Source: Cinnamomum chago (taxonomy: Eukaryota; Streptophyta; Magnoliopsida; Laurales; Lauraceae). Taken from it: 64,000 nucleotides of DNA. The notes under the pieces were generated by a model. It did not search any database, was not told the DNA's origin, and saw only the letters and a list, made by a program, of their open reading frames with translations. Every line of letters starts with the position of its first letter. Positions within the stretch are counted from its first letter, which is position 1. The position numbers and the translations under genes are program-made. Positions 20,936 through 33,139 of this stretch are shown here, piece after piece. The DNA lies in contig CP142452.1 of assembly GCA_038049695.1 (NCBI GenBank), forward strand, positions 31,980,501-32,044,500, written 5' to 3'.

Positions 20936-23900
20936 CACTTTTGGTTGGATGCAGGGAAGACATATCCCCTAAGGTATGAATTCAATCTTGTTTTTCTCAA
21001 AGCTTGAGTGCCGAAATAGCCCCCGACATTTTTACCGAGAAAGAAAAATGCTACCTTAGCCAAACTATGCAGGGTGCCTAAAAATATTAAACTAACGAGC
21101 TTGTTTTGAGACCTTGCAGGGAACCCAACCCCGATCACATCCAAAACATCCCACAAGCTGGGGCATTTTTTATTTTACATGCATTATTTTGCGCACAATT
21201 CCTCATAATTTGAAAAGGACAAAGTGATGATAACCAAACTTGGGTATATAAGTTATGTCTGTTATGATATCCTATGATAAATTTGATCATGGTTGTATGC
21301 TATGCACATCCTTTTATGATATCACATGTTGTACGATTCCAAAATGCTGTTATCTTGAGCCTCCGCCTTCATATATATAGCTGATATTGTGAATGCCTCG
21401 AAACATAGAATTACCTAGGTCACAAATGCCACACACTCAGGCACTCCTTGTCGTTTGAGAACTCAATCCTATATTTCTTATCAAGTTTAGACTGATGTGA
21501 GATTGTAGTTATTTGGTTTTTATCATATAAACCTCGCTTTATTTATCCTGAACTACTAATGCTCCCTTTGTGAGACTCACATGCCTAGGGACGAATTTCG
21601 AGATTCTAGAAAAAGTTAGCGCTCTCTCCCTTATTTTTTTTTAGACCCTAAAAAATCATCGGGCATAAAACCTATCGCCTTGAAAGAAAAAAAAAACACA
21701 CTTCACATGATCCCTCAGTACCCCTCAGGGAGTCCATTCCATCATCATCATACACACACAACCAAAGCACTTCTAAGTCAAACTACAAAGCATGCACTCA
21801 CATTATAAATGCTACATGCACTTGCATACATCTTATACATCATAATGCATGCAACAAAGTGAAAAAATGAGCCTAAAAATAACATCCCTCTATCATATAT
21901 ACAACACCAATTATCAACAACTAATAATCAACATCCAAAGATAACAAACACCAATCATAACCGCAACAACAACAATATAGGCCTCGATCGTCTCTGCACA
22001 ATTTTCAATAGAATAGGAGGCCTTGCAAAAGTATAACTCTGAGAGTACGTACCGTTATGGAAAATCCCTCCAATGTCTCATGTAATTCCCCGATGCTCCG
22101 AATTCGCGTCTCAATCCTTTAGGGATCCATCGCGGGTATAACCAGCTCATGGTAGCCTCATCGATTAGGATAGTGTAATGACGATCTAGTTGTCACACAA
22201 TGCCACAAACGACAAGCCTATCTGTGATCTTTGGAACATGGAATCATATATTCTTTCAAATAAATAATGTTCTCCTACACTGCAATCAACTCTTCATTCG
22301 AGCCATCTTAATCGGGGAGCCAAGAGACCTGCCATATTAAATTCCACAAAAGAAATCAACTCACTAAATGAAGAACTAAAACCAAACTCAAATTTAAAAT
22401 TAAAACCAAACTTGAACTTAAAAGAAGAAAACTAAAAAAAAAAATTAAAATTAAAATTAAACTTAAACGTAAACGTAAATTAAAGACTTAACCCAACAAA
22501 GTAGAGAAAAAGGGTGCGTACTTTGTGGTTCCTCAGCTCCTTCAAGATGAAATGGCAACTCCGTTGCACTCCTCCTTGCCTCTCCATGCCAAAATCAATC
22601 GAGGTTGTCGTAGAACACCCTCCACCCTCTTTTTGGTTTTCTCTGCAAAGACAACAGATTAACCATCAATAAAATCCACCAACCAACCAATAACAACGAA
22701 TTTAATTTTTAAAAAAAAATACACACTAAAAAAAAAACATAATAAAAACCAACTCACCAATGATAAAAAAAAACCAACTGAAAAAAAAAGCAACGAATAA
22801 ACAAAACAAAACAAACCAACCAAGAAAAGTAAATTAAAACTAAACAAAACAAATTTTAAAATTCAATTAATCCACAACCGAGATAAAAGAAAACGTTAAA
22901 ACACACCTCGTAGCCACAATCAACAAGAAATGACAATAAAACACACATTTCCAATGGTTTGCATGCATATATCATTCATAGGAAATAGAACTTTACCACT
23001 CCTCCACACATCACTTTATTCCATACTCCTTCATGTCTTTACCTCCGCACCTCACTCCATTTCACTTCACCTCATCACACCATGACCACATCTATAATAC
23101 ATCACTCATCCAGCACCACACATCACATATAAACACACCAAAAAAAAAAAAAAGAATCAAAACTACCCCCTTAAATCCACCAAAAAAAAAAAACCACATA
23201 AAATTTCACTTAAAAAAAATCTGAATCTAAATTAACTAAAATACTCAACAAACCCAATCACGCCAACTAATTCATTAATTTCCACGAATTGAAGTAAATC
23301 CACTTTTTTCCCCAAATTTTCCAAAATCTTGTTAGGCATTGATCTCCCCATCAACATGTCCATTTTTAATTTAATTAGAGGCTAGGACCTTTCTCCCCAG
23401 GCTGAAGCGGACCTGCCCCACCATTTCCACGAAGACCTGTCACCTGTATGGCCATCACAGCTAATGGTAGAACCTCATTCCACATCTTAGAACTTTATTT
23501 AAGGGAAAGGAAAGGAGATAGAAAACTTGGAGGTCTATCCCATAGAATTTGGACAAACCTAATCCATGGTCTACTCCTAAAGTTATCTTTGATCAATAAT
23601 TATCCTCTTTGCAAAATTAGGACCGGACCATTTGGGTTCAAGATTTTGGATAAAAATAATGAGAACTGAAAGAAAGGGGACCATGTCCAATTCAAGAACT
23701 AAAACACAAAGAGCCTAAAAATCACAAACCGATTCAAAACAACACTAAAATGAATAAAAAGCCTAAGGAACTTAAACTTGAACATAAATATGATAAAACC
23801 CACCAACACACATGGTAAAACAACATAATTAACACAATTAATCTAAAAACAAACAAACTAATCAAACTTGAACAATTGACTTAGACAAGAAACACCACTC

Positions 23901-25410
23901 ACTCAGATAAAAGATGAGTTGAAAGCTCTCACATTCGGAGTTCGGAATTGAAGGAAAATATGCAAAGAAGAGTAAAGGTGCTCTCTGCACACGAAATGTA
24001 GAAAAGCAATGCTTTGAAAGTCTGGGTGCCAACCACGCTCACACCCATTTCTGCCCCGAGAGCCTAAGAAATTGGCAAAAAAAAAAAAAAAATGATGACC
24101 AGACCAAAAAAAATATAGAAGCGAAAAAAAAAAAAAAGAAAAAGAAAAGAAAAAAGGAATGTTAAAGAGGCACACACAGAAAAGCATGACACACATTGTC
24201 AAACTAAATACTGTCCCATCAAGAGGGATCCAGTCACGTCCTGTGCACACTAATCCCATCACACATACATCTAGCATTGTGCATTGCATCCTATGTCATC
24301 TCCATCAATAGAAATTAAAATTGTTATTTCTGCAAATTATAATATTAAGTACTGACAGGCAAGAGAGCAGAATTTTTTAGTATTTGTCCACTGCAGATTT
24401 ACAACCCAAAAATGCGAACAACAAAAGTGATTCAAACACACTGATGGGGATGAATGACACAAACTTCTGCAAATGGACAACGAAAGAAAGCGGCAATGAG
24501 CCCCATCGTCGGATTTATGAAAAGCTCTTGAGGTAAGTACACCTAACTATGGATTTTCATGATTTTAGCTCACGTCTGGAAATTGAGTCGCCGTAGGCCT
24601 CCCTTAAGCGCTTATAATCGGTACGGCAACCATAATACCGTGTTATCACGAATTGTGGTGTTTGCCAACTCAAATCTTGACGTTGGAGAATGGAATCCGC
24701 GTAACTCGAAACTCTCCATGATAAGCACAAAATGATGATCAAATCTATCCCAGGTTCTCATCCAAGCTTGGGTGAAGACATAGATCCCTAGAGAGTGACG
24801 GTTATTCCGGTGGACATTTTCCATTAATTTAGCTTTTTCAATGCATACCTAAGTTTCAAAATAAAAATCTCTTTTAAAAAAAAATGCACCTCGCACCATT
24901 GCTTGAACTATGTTTGTGATTGCCTTCAAGATCTCCATTATTGTTAGTTAGTTTTACCTATGCCTTAAGCATTCAACTGTGGATGAAAGTCAAAAGACAT
25001 TATATATGACAAACTGAATAAAACTCTATTGCAAGAACAAATGAAATTCTAACAGTGACTTAGCTAATCGAAAGATCGACTTCTGATTCAAACCACTGGG
25101 GCACAATTCCCACCATCATTTTAAATTAAACAACCGGGGCATAGTTCCCAACCCGCCACGTGGCAATACCACGGGCACCGAGGCACAGATCTCGGATTTC
25201 CAGTCAAATCAGTAGGCACGTAACTTCTTCTTTTTTCCCTTTTTCCCCCTGAATCATAATTGATCCTAAAAAAGGGAACTTCTCCTTTAGAACAAGTTTG
25301 CAATTGCATACATCCGTAGGCGGCCACTCCCGCGAGCTCAAAAGCTCCCGTGAGTCATGAGTGGTGTGTCTACTTTCTTTGGAGCACAACTCTCCACGTG
25401 TTGCTCTTCA
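20936..25410 (+). other. Gypsy G 3' non-coding region, right part
   Basis: About 4.5 kb without recognisable coding on either strand. The text continues from 14399, with no break other than C1. It is rich in A runs (22430-22860, 23140-23220, 24075-24150); the apparent minus-strand hydrophobic frames there are translations of poly-T. Near the end GGGGCA(C/T)A(A/G)TTCCCA occurs twice (about 25098 and 25137). Confidence 0.55.
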
Positions 25411-25423
25411 AAGAGGGGCATAC
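25411..25423 (+). promoter_or_regulatory. Polypurine tract of gypsy G
   Basis: AAGAGGGGCATAC lies directly before the LTR start TGTAGACACC. It fixes the plus orientation of the gypsy element and agrees with the integrase at 13018. Confidence 0.65.
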
Positions 25424-25958
25424 TGTAGACACCTCATTTTGGCCCCCTATGATAGCCTTAAACACTTATCATATATAACGATGCCCCCATTTCACCCAAA
25501 ATTGAATGGTTACTGGCATAATTCAGATTAATTAATGACGATGAAGATGCTTGTTGATAATTTTAGACTTAGTTCGACGATTTATAGAGATTCGTGAGAG
25601 AAAAGGCTGAATCGCATCGAGATCTCGAGTCCAACCCATTACTCATACAAGGAATGGACTACAACACTATCCAAGCCCCTTCCCCACTACATAGAACACA
25701 CTCAGTTTGCTCCTGAAGAAATTACACTTAGTTCGTCTAAGTGCGATATGATTAGCATGAATTGGGGGCTAGGATCGTTGATCCAGATATCTCTACCTTT
25801 TCCCGACCTCATATCATTATGACATATAGACCAAAAGATTCTACATACCGAGAGCTTTCCGACGATATGTAGCTTAGGCACTTCATTTTGGCACCCTATG
25901 AGGGGTAATTCAATCCACCCTATTTAATGGTGTCATGATTAGGTCCCGAATCAAAGGA

Positions 25959-26250
25959 CACCTATCATTTTTGGACCCCCGATCGCCCTGGAAGTTAATT
26001 TATCGCGGTCTGCTCGTCAACGGCTTTCCATCCATATGTAGAACTCTGAGATCCGACGGGCGGATCGAAAAATCATAACAGTGGGTCCCATACTCCAAAG
26101 GCGCCCGCCTAAAAAAATCACCTATCATTTCTAAACCTCCGATCGCCTTAAAAATTGGTTCATCGTGACCTACACGTCGAGGGCTTTCTGCCGATGCGTA
26201 GAACGTCGAAATCCGGCGAGCAGATCAAAATCTACAAGGCCTGGGCCCCA
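25959..26250 (+). repeat. 160-bp tandem repeat in the gypsy LTR
   Basis: CACCTATCATTT starts at 25959 and 26119. Both units continue with CCGATCGCC, a GTCAACGGCTTTC or GTCGAGGGCTTTC segment, GTAGAAC and a GATCCGACGGGCGGATC or AATCCGGCGAGCAGATC segment. The units are diverged but collinear. Confidence 0.75.
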
Positions 26251-26499
26251 GCGATGATAACCTGACCAAACTCCATTAGACCCCACCTTCTGGGCCCGAA
26301 CCAGTTTCTTTTAAACTCAAATCAGACCCACCAAGCCTGGCCCAATGAACCCGACAATCATCCCTTAAACCGACACCCAAATCTATGGGCCTGATCCAAG
26401 CTTGGACCTAAACTCTAGCCCAAGCCAAACCAGTCCCCAACCTGACCCGAGACCTGGCCCAGATTGCTTGACCCGTCACCCTGGATAAGGAAGAAAGAG

Positions 26500-28450
26500 C
26501 CCGGGGATCTGGGGAAGTAGAGTCCCAGATCCCCTCATCTCTCGTTCCCCCTTAAATCCTCTCCCTCGTCTCTATCTTCTTCTGGAAGCGCAGAACCCAT
26601 CTTAAAGGATCTCTATCCCTGGCTCTCCCACCATCACCATCACAGACGCCCATCTTCTTCCAGCGCCAGCCATCTCTCCATCGTCTCCTTCCTGATCATC
26701 ACCTCGTCCCCACCATCATCTCACTGCAGCCCATCTCCACCATATCACGCAGCCCACCATCATCCGATCCCCTCTCATTCTCATCACCTCCATCTCACAG
26801 CCCCATCACCACATCTCAACCCATCTCTCGATCCTCTTCCCCTGCGCAGAACAGCCACCCCAGACCTCTCCATCCTCCAACCATCTCCATTTCTCCCATC
26901 CATCTCACGCACAGATCGTCCTCTCCCATCCACCTCCACGCCCATCTCTCCATCCTGCGCAGATCCTCTCTTCTTATCTCGCCCACCTCCCATCTTCGTC
27001 TCCCTTACGCAGCAGCCCCTGGGATCATCTCTATCTCTAACACTACCATCACCACATCACCATCCCTCTCATCTCCCTGATTGTTTTCTCCTCCCTCACA
27101 GCGCAGGATCATCTCCATCTCACCACTCCCTCTCACTGCAGCCCATCTCTCCCAGATCTGCTCCATCTTCCTCACCACCCTCTGCTCCATCTCTACAGAC
27201 TTCCAACCCCTGCACACAGCACCACCAGACGCACGCCAGCACGCTTGCAGCACCATCGTTCTCCACCAGACGTAGCACCAGCGCCACCTTCTTCCTCCTC
27301 CGGACGCCTCCTCGACCAGGTAGACTCTCCCCTTCCTCCCGCACTCTGCACACACAGCACTCCCTTTCCTTTCTTTCCTTCCTCTTCTCCATCGGCGCAC
27401 CCTTCTCTCCCTCACCACCTTCTTCCATCTCTCTCTCTTCTCTCTCCTCCCTGCAACCCCCTTTCCTTTCTTTCCTTACTCTTCTCCATCCGCGCACCCT
27501 TCTCTCCCTCGCCATCTTCTTCCATCTCTCTCTCGGCCCACACTCTCTTCTCTCCTTCTCTCCGCCCTCATCTCTCTTTCTCTCTCTCTTTTTGCCTCTC
27601 CTCTCTCTCGGCGCACACTCTCTCTCCCTCTTCCTCGGCCCGTTCTCTCCCCGCTCTCCACCTCTCTCCTTCCCCTGCTGCAGCACCCTGACTTTGCCCT
27701 GCACAGCCACTCTCCCCTTCTCCCCCTCCCCTTCTTCCTCTCTTCTTCCCCTCTTCTCTCTCCCTCCTCTTCCACACGTCACATAATCTCCCTGCACCCA
27801 CTTCACAACACTGCACCACCTACACTGCCATTCCCTGCGCACAGCACCCCACCTGCACTGGGCACCCTTCTTTCTTTTCTCTTTCTTTCTCTTCCTCCTT
27901 CTTCTTCACTACACACCCATTACGCTCTTACCCACCTGCACGTCTTCATTTTCTTTTCTTTCTTATTTTTTATTTTTCTTTCTTTCTCGTCTTCATCCTC
28001 CTGCCACAACCACTGCACTCACCTTGCTCCACTGCGTCTTCTTCCCCCTACATTGCACCCACCTGTTGCACAACACATATTCTTCTCCACCCTCTCTTCA
28101 CACTCACAATAGTACACATCTTCACCACCTTGCATAGCAACGTTGCTGCTGCACACACACACACCCATCTATCTCCTTGCACACTCCCCACCGAGCCATC
28201 TCTGTTTTCTTTCTCTCTCTTTTTTTTTTCCTTCTCTTCTTCTTCCCCATCGTCTTCTTTCTCACCAGCACCCCTCTGGACCCATCACCTTATCTTTTCT
28301 GCCCTCCATTTTCTTCTCCCTCCTCTTCTTCTTATCCTTCCCTGCGCACGCCCCGCAGCACCTCCGCACCACACCTTCATTCCCATTCCCCTTTCATTGC
28401 ACTGTTGCACACCCATTGGGTTTTCCTCCATCACTACTGCATCCACTTAA
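26500..28450 (+). repeat. 2-kb pyrimidine-rich block
   Basis: Nearly pure C/T-rich sequence with CCATCTC, TCTCTC, CTTCTTC and CAGC words. It gives long open frames on both strands (Arg/Glu/Gly-rich on minus, Ser/Pro/Leu-rich on plus) that have no domain and are composition artefacts. It lies where the transcribed leader of the LTR would be expected. Confidence 0.75.
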
Positions 28451-30550
28451 CTACACTCGCCTTTCATCATCCCAAGTGCCTGCCTGAAGTCATGCAGCCA
28501 CTGGAACCCATTCCATCCAACACCCCTGCTGCCCAGTCTCGACCGAATGCCTTTTAAATCAGGCCCAACCACAACTGTAGCTAAGCTAAGCCCACTTCTC
28601 TGCACCCGAACTTGTCTGCATCCCCGCACACCCACCTGCTGCACCCAAATTCCATTTGCTGCCCCATCTCAGTATACCCACCTGCCTAGCGCATTCATCT
28701 AAACTGAACCCATGCATGCCTATTCTATTTTCTTGCATCGAAACTTAGTTCCATATCTATCTATTGTTTCTTTTTAGAACATTTCATGCATCTTAATATG
28801 CCCATGCATTTAAATTAAAATCCTTGTTTTGCTGTTTGTTTCAATTCTCAATTTGCCCATGCGCCAAGGTTGATCTTTTGATATTCATCCATTCTATCAA
28901 GTTTTTCGTGTATTTAACGTGCCCATGCATCCAGTAACTTTTTAATTTTATTGTTTAAATTATTCCTAGTTAGTATCAAACATGTCCATGCATTCAACAT
29001 GCTCATGCATCATATTACTTAGTTGTATTTTTATTTCTTATTTTGCTAGATAGAATTTAATGCTGCATAATTTCCTCAAAAAGAACAAAAAAAAGAACAA
29101 AAACAGAAAGAACAAAATCAGAAAATAACAAAAAAATAGTATTCTAAGTATTAGATTAACTAAAACCATAAGGTTAGGTTTAAAACTAGTTTCTTTTCCT
29201 CCTCCCCTTTCATTAGGATTAGGGAATTTACTTAGAAAATTCTAAGTTAGTTAGGTTTGATTACAATAAATAAAATTTAATAATTTGTCCTCTTCTCTCC
29301 TCCTCCCCTTTCATTAGGTTTAGACAAATTAGTTTAGGAAATTTTAGACTCTATAAATAAAACCAAAAACAAAATAACAATAATAAAACCCAAAAAGTCC
29401 AAAAACAAAGTAAAAGATATAAAAAAATCAAAAATATTAATAAACTGGAACTAGAAATTAAATAGTAGTTTAGGTTCACAAGGTCAAACCCCAAACCCAG
29501 ATCTAGGTCTCCCCCTAGTCAGGTTAGGCTACTTTTAGTTTCTCTCATTTTAATAAGTTAGGTCCCACTCTCTCTCCGGGCCACGTTAAGGGACCGGGAA
29601 AGCTGATGTGGGCGGTTTAGGACCTTAGATTCGGGTTAATCCGATGATCAGTAATAAAGCATTAATCACGTAAATCCAAGTAAGATCCCTTAGTTAGGTC
29701 CTTCTAGCCCAATATCAAAAATCCATAAAAACCATAAAACCAACAAAATAAAACCAAAAAGTTTTTTCCTTTATTTCTTCCTCCACCTCAGGTGCCAAAT
29801 ATTCAATTGAACTTAATGATAAAAGGGAATAAAGAACTGACTTCCAAAAATTGAATAAATGAGAATAATTAGATGAGATGAGTGATTTCACACACTTTGC
29901 ATATTTTTATTTCGGCCCATCGGCCACCCTTAAACAAAAACCGGCCCATCGGCCACCTTCAATTAATTACAGCCCATCGGCTTTCCACTTTATCACTCGT
30001 GTATCGCACACGAAAAACACAGAAATCACAAGTCAAAGTCTCATTTGCATCATCATTTTGATTTAAAAAGTCAGCCTTTAAACCATATTTTGCCAAGGGA
30101 TTAGAAGGGGGTACCCGGGAACGGGGCCGATCCTCTTCTTAAATATTTGGCACCTCCCCCTTTTCACTTTCTTTATTTTAATTATTTTATTATACTTGGA
30201 TATACTATGATTTTGCTATGTGAGGATTAACCTTATTTGGACTTTTACTCATAATCCTGAATTGACCCAATATTAAAGAGACTCAAAAAGACCCAAATTA
30301 ATGTGACAGGAAAACCGTCATGTGTTGCCGGCAGCACATTAGACGAGAGAAGAACCCACCCTTTTATTTTCTCCCATTTTTCTTTGGCTTTTGTCGAAGA
30401 ACGGTGTTACGGCCGTTACGATAGCTGGCGATCGTGATCCGTCGATTTTGAGGGTAGTCGGAATCCTCATTTTCGATGTAAAAATTTAAATAGCACATAT
30501 AGATGAATGGAGATTTCCCTCCCCTGGGGGATCAAAATTCACATCCGACA

Positions 30551-31456
30551 CAAATCATCATGACAAACCTTTGATTCTTCATTGGGTTTGCTCCTCTTAT
30601 CTTATTTTATTCATGCTTGCTTTCAAATCTTTGATTTCTTCAAATGGCATGATTAAAGTATTCAAAGTGTTTAAACATGCTTTGATTTTAAAATATGTTT
30701 ATCATTTTAACTTCATCATTTGATTAGTAATTTCACATGTTTAGACATTTAATGTTTCTTTCAAACTTGTTAGTTTCATTTTAAACTTCCTAAAAACAAG
30801 TTTGTTCATTATTTTAAAAGACATGTGTAGTTACTCTATCTCTCATTTACATCATTTATGAGCATCGAATTTCAAATGAGATAGAAGTAGTTTTAATGTA
30901 TATGTATTATTTATTGATCTTTGCATTTATCATGCATATGCCTTAGTTTGATTACAACTTTCATATCAGCCTATGTTAAGAGGCATTTAATTGTTTTCAC
31001 TTGCATCTCATTGTATGTTAGTTTAGGCATAGTTTTTGAGATTAAAAATCTTGTTGTAAAGGTTTATGCTTAGCCTATTGAAAAGTTGTATAGGTTAATG
31101 CTTAGCCTTGAGTAAAAAGCATTTGTGGTTGTAAGGTTGGAGGTTAGCCTAAACCTTAATACTGATAGTGGAACATCGGTAGAAATACCGGGAGTGGACG
31201 TAGGCATGATTGGCCGAACCACTATAAATTTCCTTGTTATGGTGATTGTGTGGATGATGCACTTAAGTTTATTCTTTTCTTATCAATGTCAACTTTGATT
31301 GTATTCATAGGTTCTTTACTTGGTTTTAGACATTTCATCAATAATCAAGTTAATGAACTATCAAAACATAATTGATATTGGTTTAAAGAAGAATTGAGCA
31401 TTGGAATTGAGTGTACCCTATTCACCCCCCATCTAGGGTTCGGTTTTGGACTTTCA
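30551..31456 (+). repeat. LTR fragment of family C
   Basis: Ends with CTATTCACCCCCC, CTAGGGTTCGG and GGACTTTCA, the reverse complement of how C-type LTRs begin, and contains TTATGCTTAGCCT repeats and a CCGGGAGTGGACGTAGGC...GGCCGAACCACTATAAAT segment also seen at 42332-43965 and, inverted, in C1. The left part is missing or diverged, and no partner LTR or target duplication is seen. Confidence 0.55.
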
Positions 31457-31545
31457 CATCCTCCTCCAGTAGTTCAAGGAGTCAAGCCAAATTCCAATGT
31501 GTGCATAACTACTCAAAAGCCGGATGATAATGATTTTTTTTAATA
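31457..31545 (+). pseudogene. Possible C-terminal tail of the CACTA transposase
   Basis: The first frame after the LTR fragment reads HPPPVVQGVKPNSNVCITTQ then KPDDNDFF and a stop. A low-complexity, acidic tail would suit the end of a Ptta-type transposase, and the CACTA 3' terminus follows 0.8 kb later. This is positional inference; the peptide has no diagnostic motif. Confidence 0.3.
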
Positions 31546-31739
31546 TTTTTTCTATGTTGATGTAAATTTTACTCTTGCTGCTCAAATACCTTAGAACTTA
31601 ATGTTTTTAAATTTGAGGTTATTTTCTAATACTTGATGGTGATGAAGTTTTCATTTTCTCATATTATATAAGCACGTTGATGAAAATTTGAAAAGGGATA
31701 AATAAATTAATTTTGTTCTTCCTTTTAATTAATTTTAAC

Positions 31740-32343
31740 CTTTTAGTCGTGAGAGCAAGTCGTTGGTCGAACTATTATACTTAATACTTTTAGTGATGAC
31801 TTCTTGTTGTAGCTGAAAGTAAAATGTTGAGCTACTATTGCAAGTCGCCGCTAAAACTACCACTAAAGGTGCTATACATAGTACTTGTAGTGATGATTTG
31901 CATCGTAGTTAAAATTAAATATTTAGCCACGATAACAAGTTGCCACTAAAAGTATTATACGCACTACTTTTGGTGGCGATTTATAGTTCATGCTAAATCT
32001 AAACTTTTAGCTGCGGCTTAAGATCGCTCGTAAAACCCTACTTTCATATGTTTGTAATAAATTTTTAGCGGCGATTTTACACTTTTAGTGACAACAATTT
32101 TTTAAATATGCGGCGATAAATCTTGCAGCTAATTATTAGACTTTTAGCTACAATTTTGAAGTTGTGCGTAAAAGTTCAACTTTTAGCCGTGATGTTTTAA
32201 AATCGTGGCTAAAACAATTGGTGACAACACTTTTAGCAACGACTCAGTGGCGATCAAAATATTTCCGCTAAAACTTTTAGCTGCAACTTGAAGACCTTTA
32301 ACAGCGAAGAATTTCGCAGCTAAATGTCAAGTTTCTTATAGTG
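31740..32343 (+). repeat. Right terminus of the CACTA element: TIR and subterminal repeats
   Basis: The last 12 bases read TTTCTTATAGTG, the complement of CACTATAAGAAA, the CACTA terminal inverted repeat. Inside it are more than a dozen diverged copies of CTTTTAGC(G/T)GCGA in both orientations (for example ACTTTTAGCTGCGGC, TTTTAGCGGCGAT, CTTTTAGCTGCAAC), the subterminal transposase-binding repeats of such elements. The other terminus is not in the window. Confidence 0.85.
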
Positions 32344-32799
32344 ACGGCCCAGGGCACGGCTCGACTAGGCCTTAGTCGGGCCTGGACTGTGCAGCCCGTA
32401 GGCGGCCCACAGATCCCCCTCCCCATTTTTAATTTTTAAATTTTTTTAAATTTTTTAAGTCTTAGAGACTTAGACTCTTGGTCTTGGACCAATTTCGTTA
32501 AAATAAAGAAATTAAGAGAAATAAATAAGTAGAATAACACTAATGATGTTTTGAAAAAATACATCAAATAAATTATATTTCCTTGAAATTTAAGTTACAA
32601 AAGTTCAAAAAAATTACAAGTTTGAACTTGGATCAATATATTTATATAATGAAATTCAAACCTTCTAACAAATGAAAAAAGAATTACAGCTTTAGAAACC
32701 TATGATATATTCTAAAAAATAAATAACAACTTTGAAAACCTATGATACATTCTAAAAAATAAATTAAAATTTTAAAAACCTATGATACATTCTAAAAAA

Positions 32800-33139
32800 A
32801 ATAAATTACAAGTCGAAAGCCTATTATACATTCTAAAAAAAAATTATACTGTGATATATGTAACGCTGCTAGCTTGTCTTCTATCTCAAACCCATGATCG
32901 ATGTGTTGTTTCCTATCCTGTGCTTGATACCAATCCCGTAAGTACACGCCGGTCTCAGTGGTTTCTTCTATAAGCATAGTCCTCCTGGGATCAATAAGGC
33001 ACCCACTTGAACTAAATGCGTGGCCTGATGCAACTATAGATGCTGATATTATTAGTATATAACAGGCTATGGTGGAAAGCATATGAAACTTAGTTTTGAA
33101 TGATTTTCACCATGCCAAAGGACCAAAAGCATCTTCTTC
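32800..33139 (-). pseudogene. hAT transposase dimerisation domain relic
   Basis: Minus frame: WxKSFKTKFHMLSTIA, then IISASIVASGHAFSSSG and LRDWYQAQ. This aligns by eye with the hAT C-terminal dimerisation signature (A.WWK..., P.LS..AR.ILAIP.STVASESAFS.GGR..D..R..L, TQDWLR). The second Trp of the WWK motif is a TGA stop, and several conserved residues have changed (SES to SGH). Sequence on the far side of the copia insertions (48680) joins upstream of EDAFGPLAW. Confidence 0.85.

Larger units (their letters stand above)
13018..30550 (+). mobile_element. Ty3/gypsy element G (Tat/Ogre-like), 5'-truncated, holding C1
   Basis: Remains of a plus-strand gypsy element: integrase C-terminus (13021-13475), a long non-coding 3' region (13476-14399 and 20936-25410), a polypurine tract (about 25411-25420) and a very long 3' LTR starting TGTAGACACCTCATTTTGG at 25424. 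An integrase end followed by kilobases of non-coding DNA before the LTR, and an LTR of about 5 kb, fit the Tat/Ogre branch. Everything upstream of the integrase C-terminus is missing, so the left end at about 13018 is a truncation. Family C element C1 is inserted at 14404/14405. The right end at about 30550 is inferred from a CCGACA terminus. Confidence 0.7.
25424..30550 (+). repeat. 3' LTR of gypsy G (about 5.1 kb; right end inferred)
   Basis: Starts TGTAGACACCTCATTTTGG, a beginning typical of Tat-type gypsy LTRs. It contains a 160-bp tandem repeat (25959-26250), a long pyrimidine-rich block (26500-28450), then AT-rich sequence with CGGCCCATCGGCCACC repeated at about 29912 and 29942. The proposed end, CACATCCGACA at 30540-30550, is the first CA-terminated edge before sequence of another family begins; no target duplication can be tested because the left end of the element is lost. 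Confidence 0.55.

Noticed and set aside
22659..22847. Hydrophobic minus-strand frame resembling a membrane protein, and a similar one at 23903-24289
   Set aside because: Phe/Leu/Ser-rich translation of poly-T; low complexity only.
27005..27842. Long Arg/Glu-rich minus-strand frames and Ser/Pro-rich plus-strand frames
   Set aside because: They follow from the pyrimidine-rich composition of the gypsy LTR; several overlapping frames are open at once and none has a domain.
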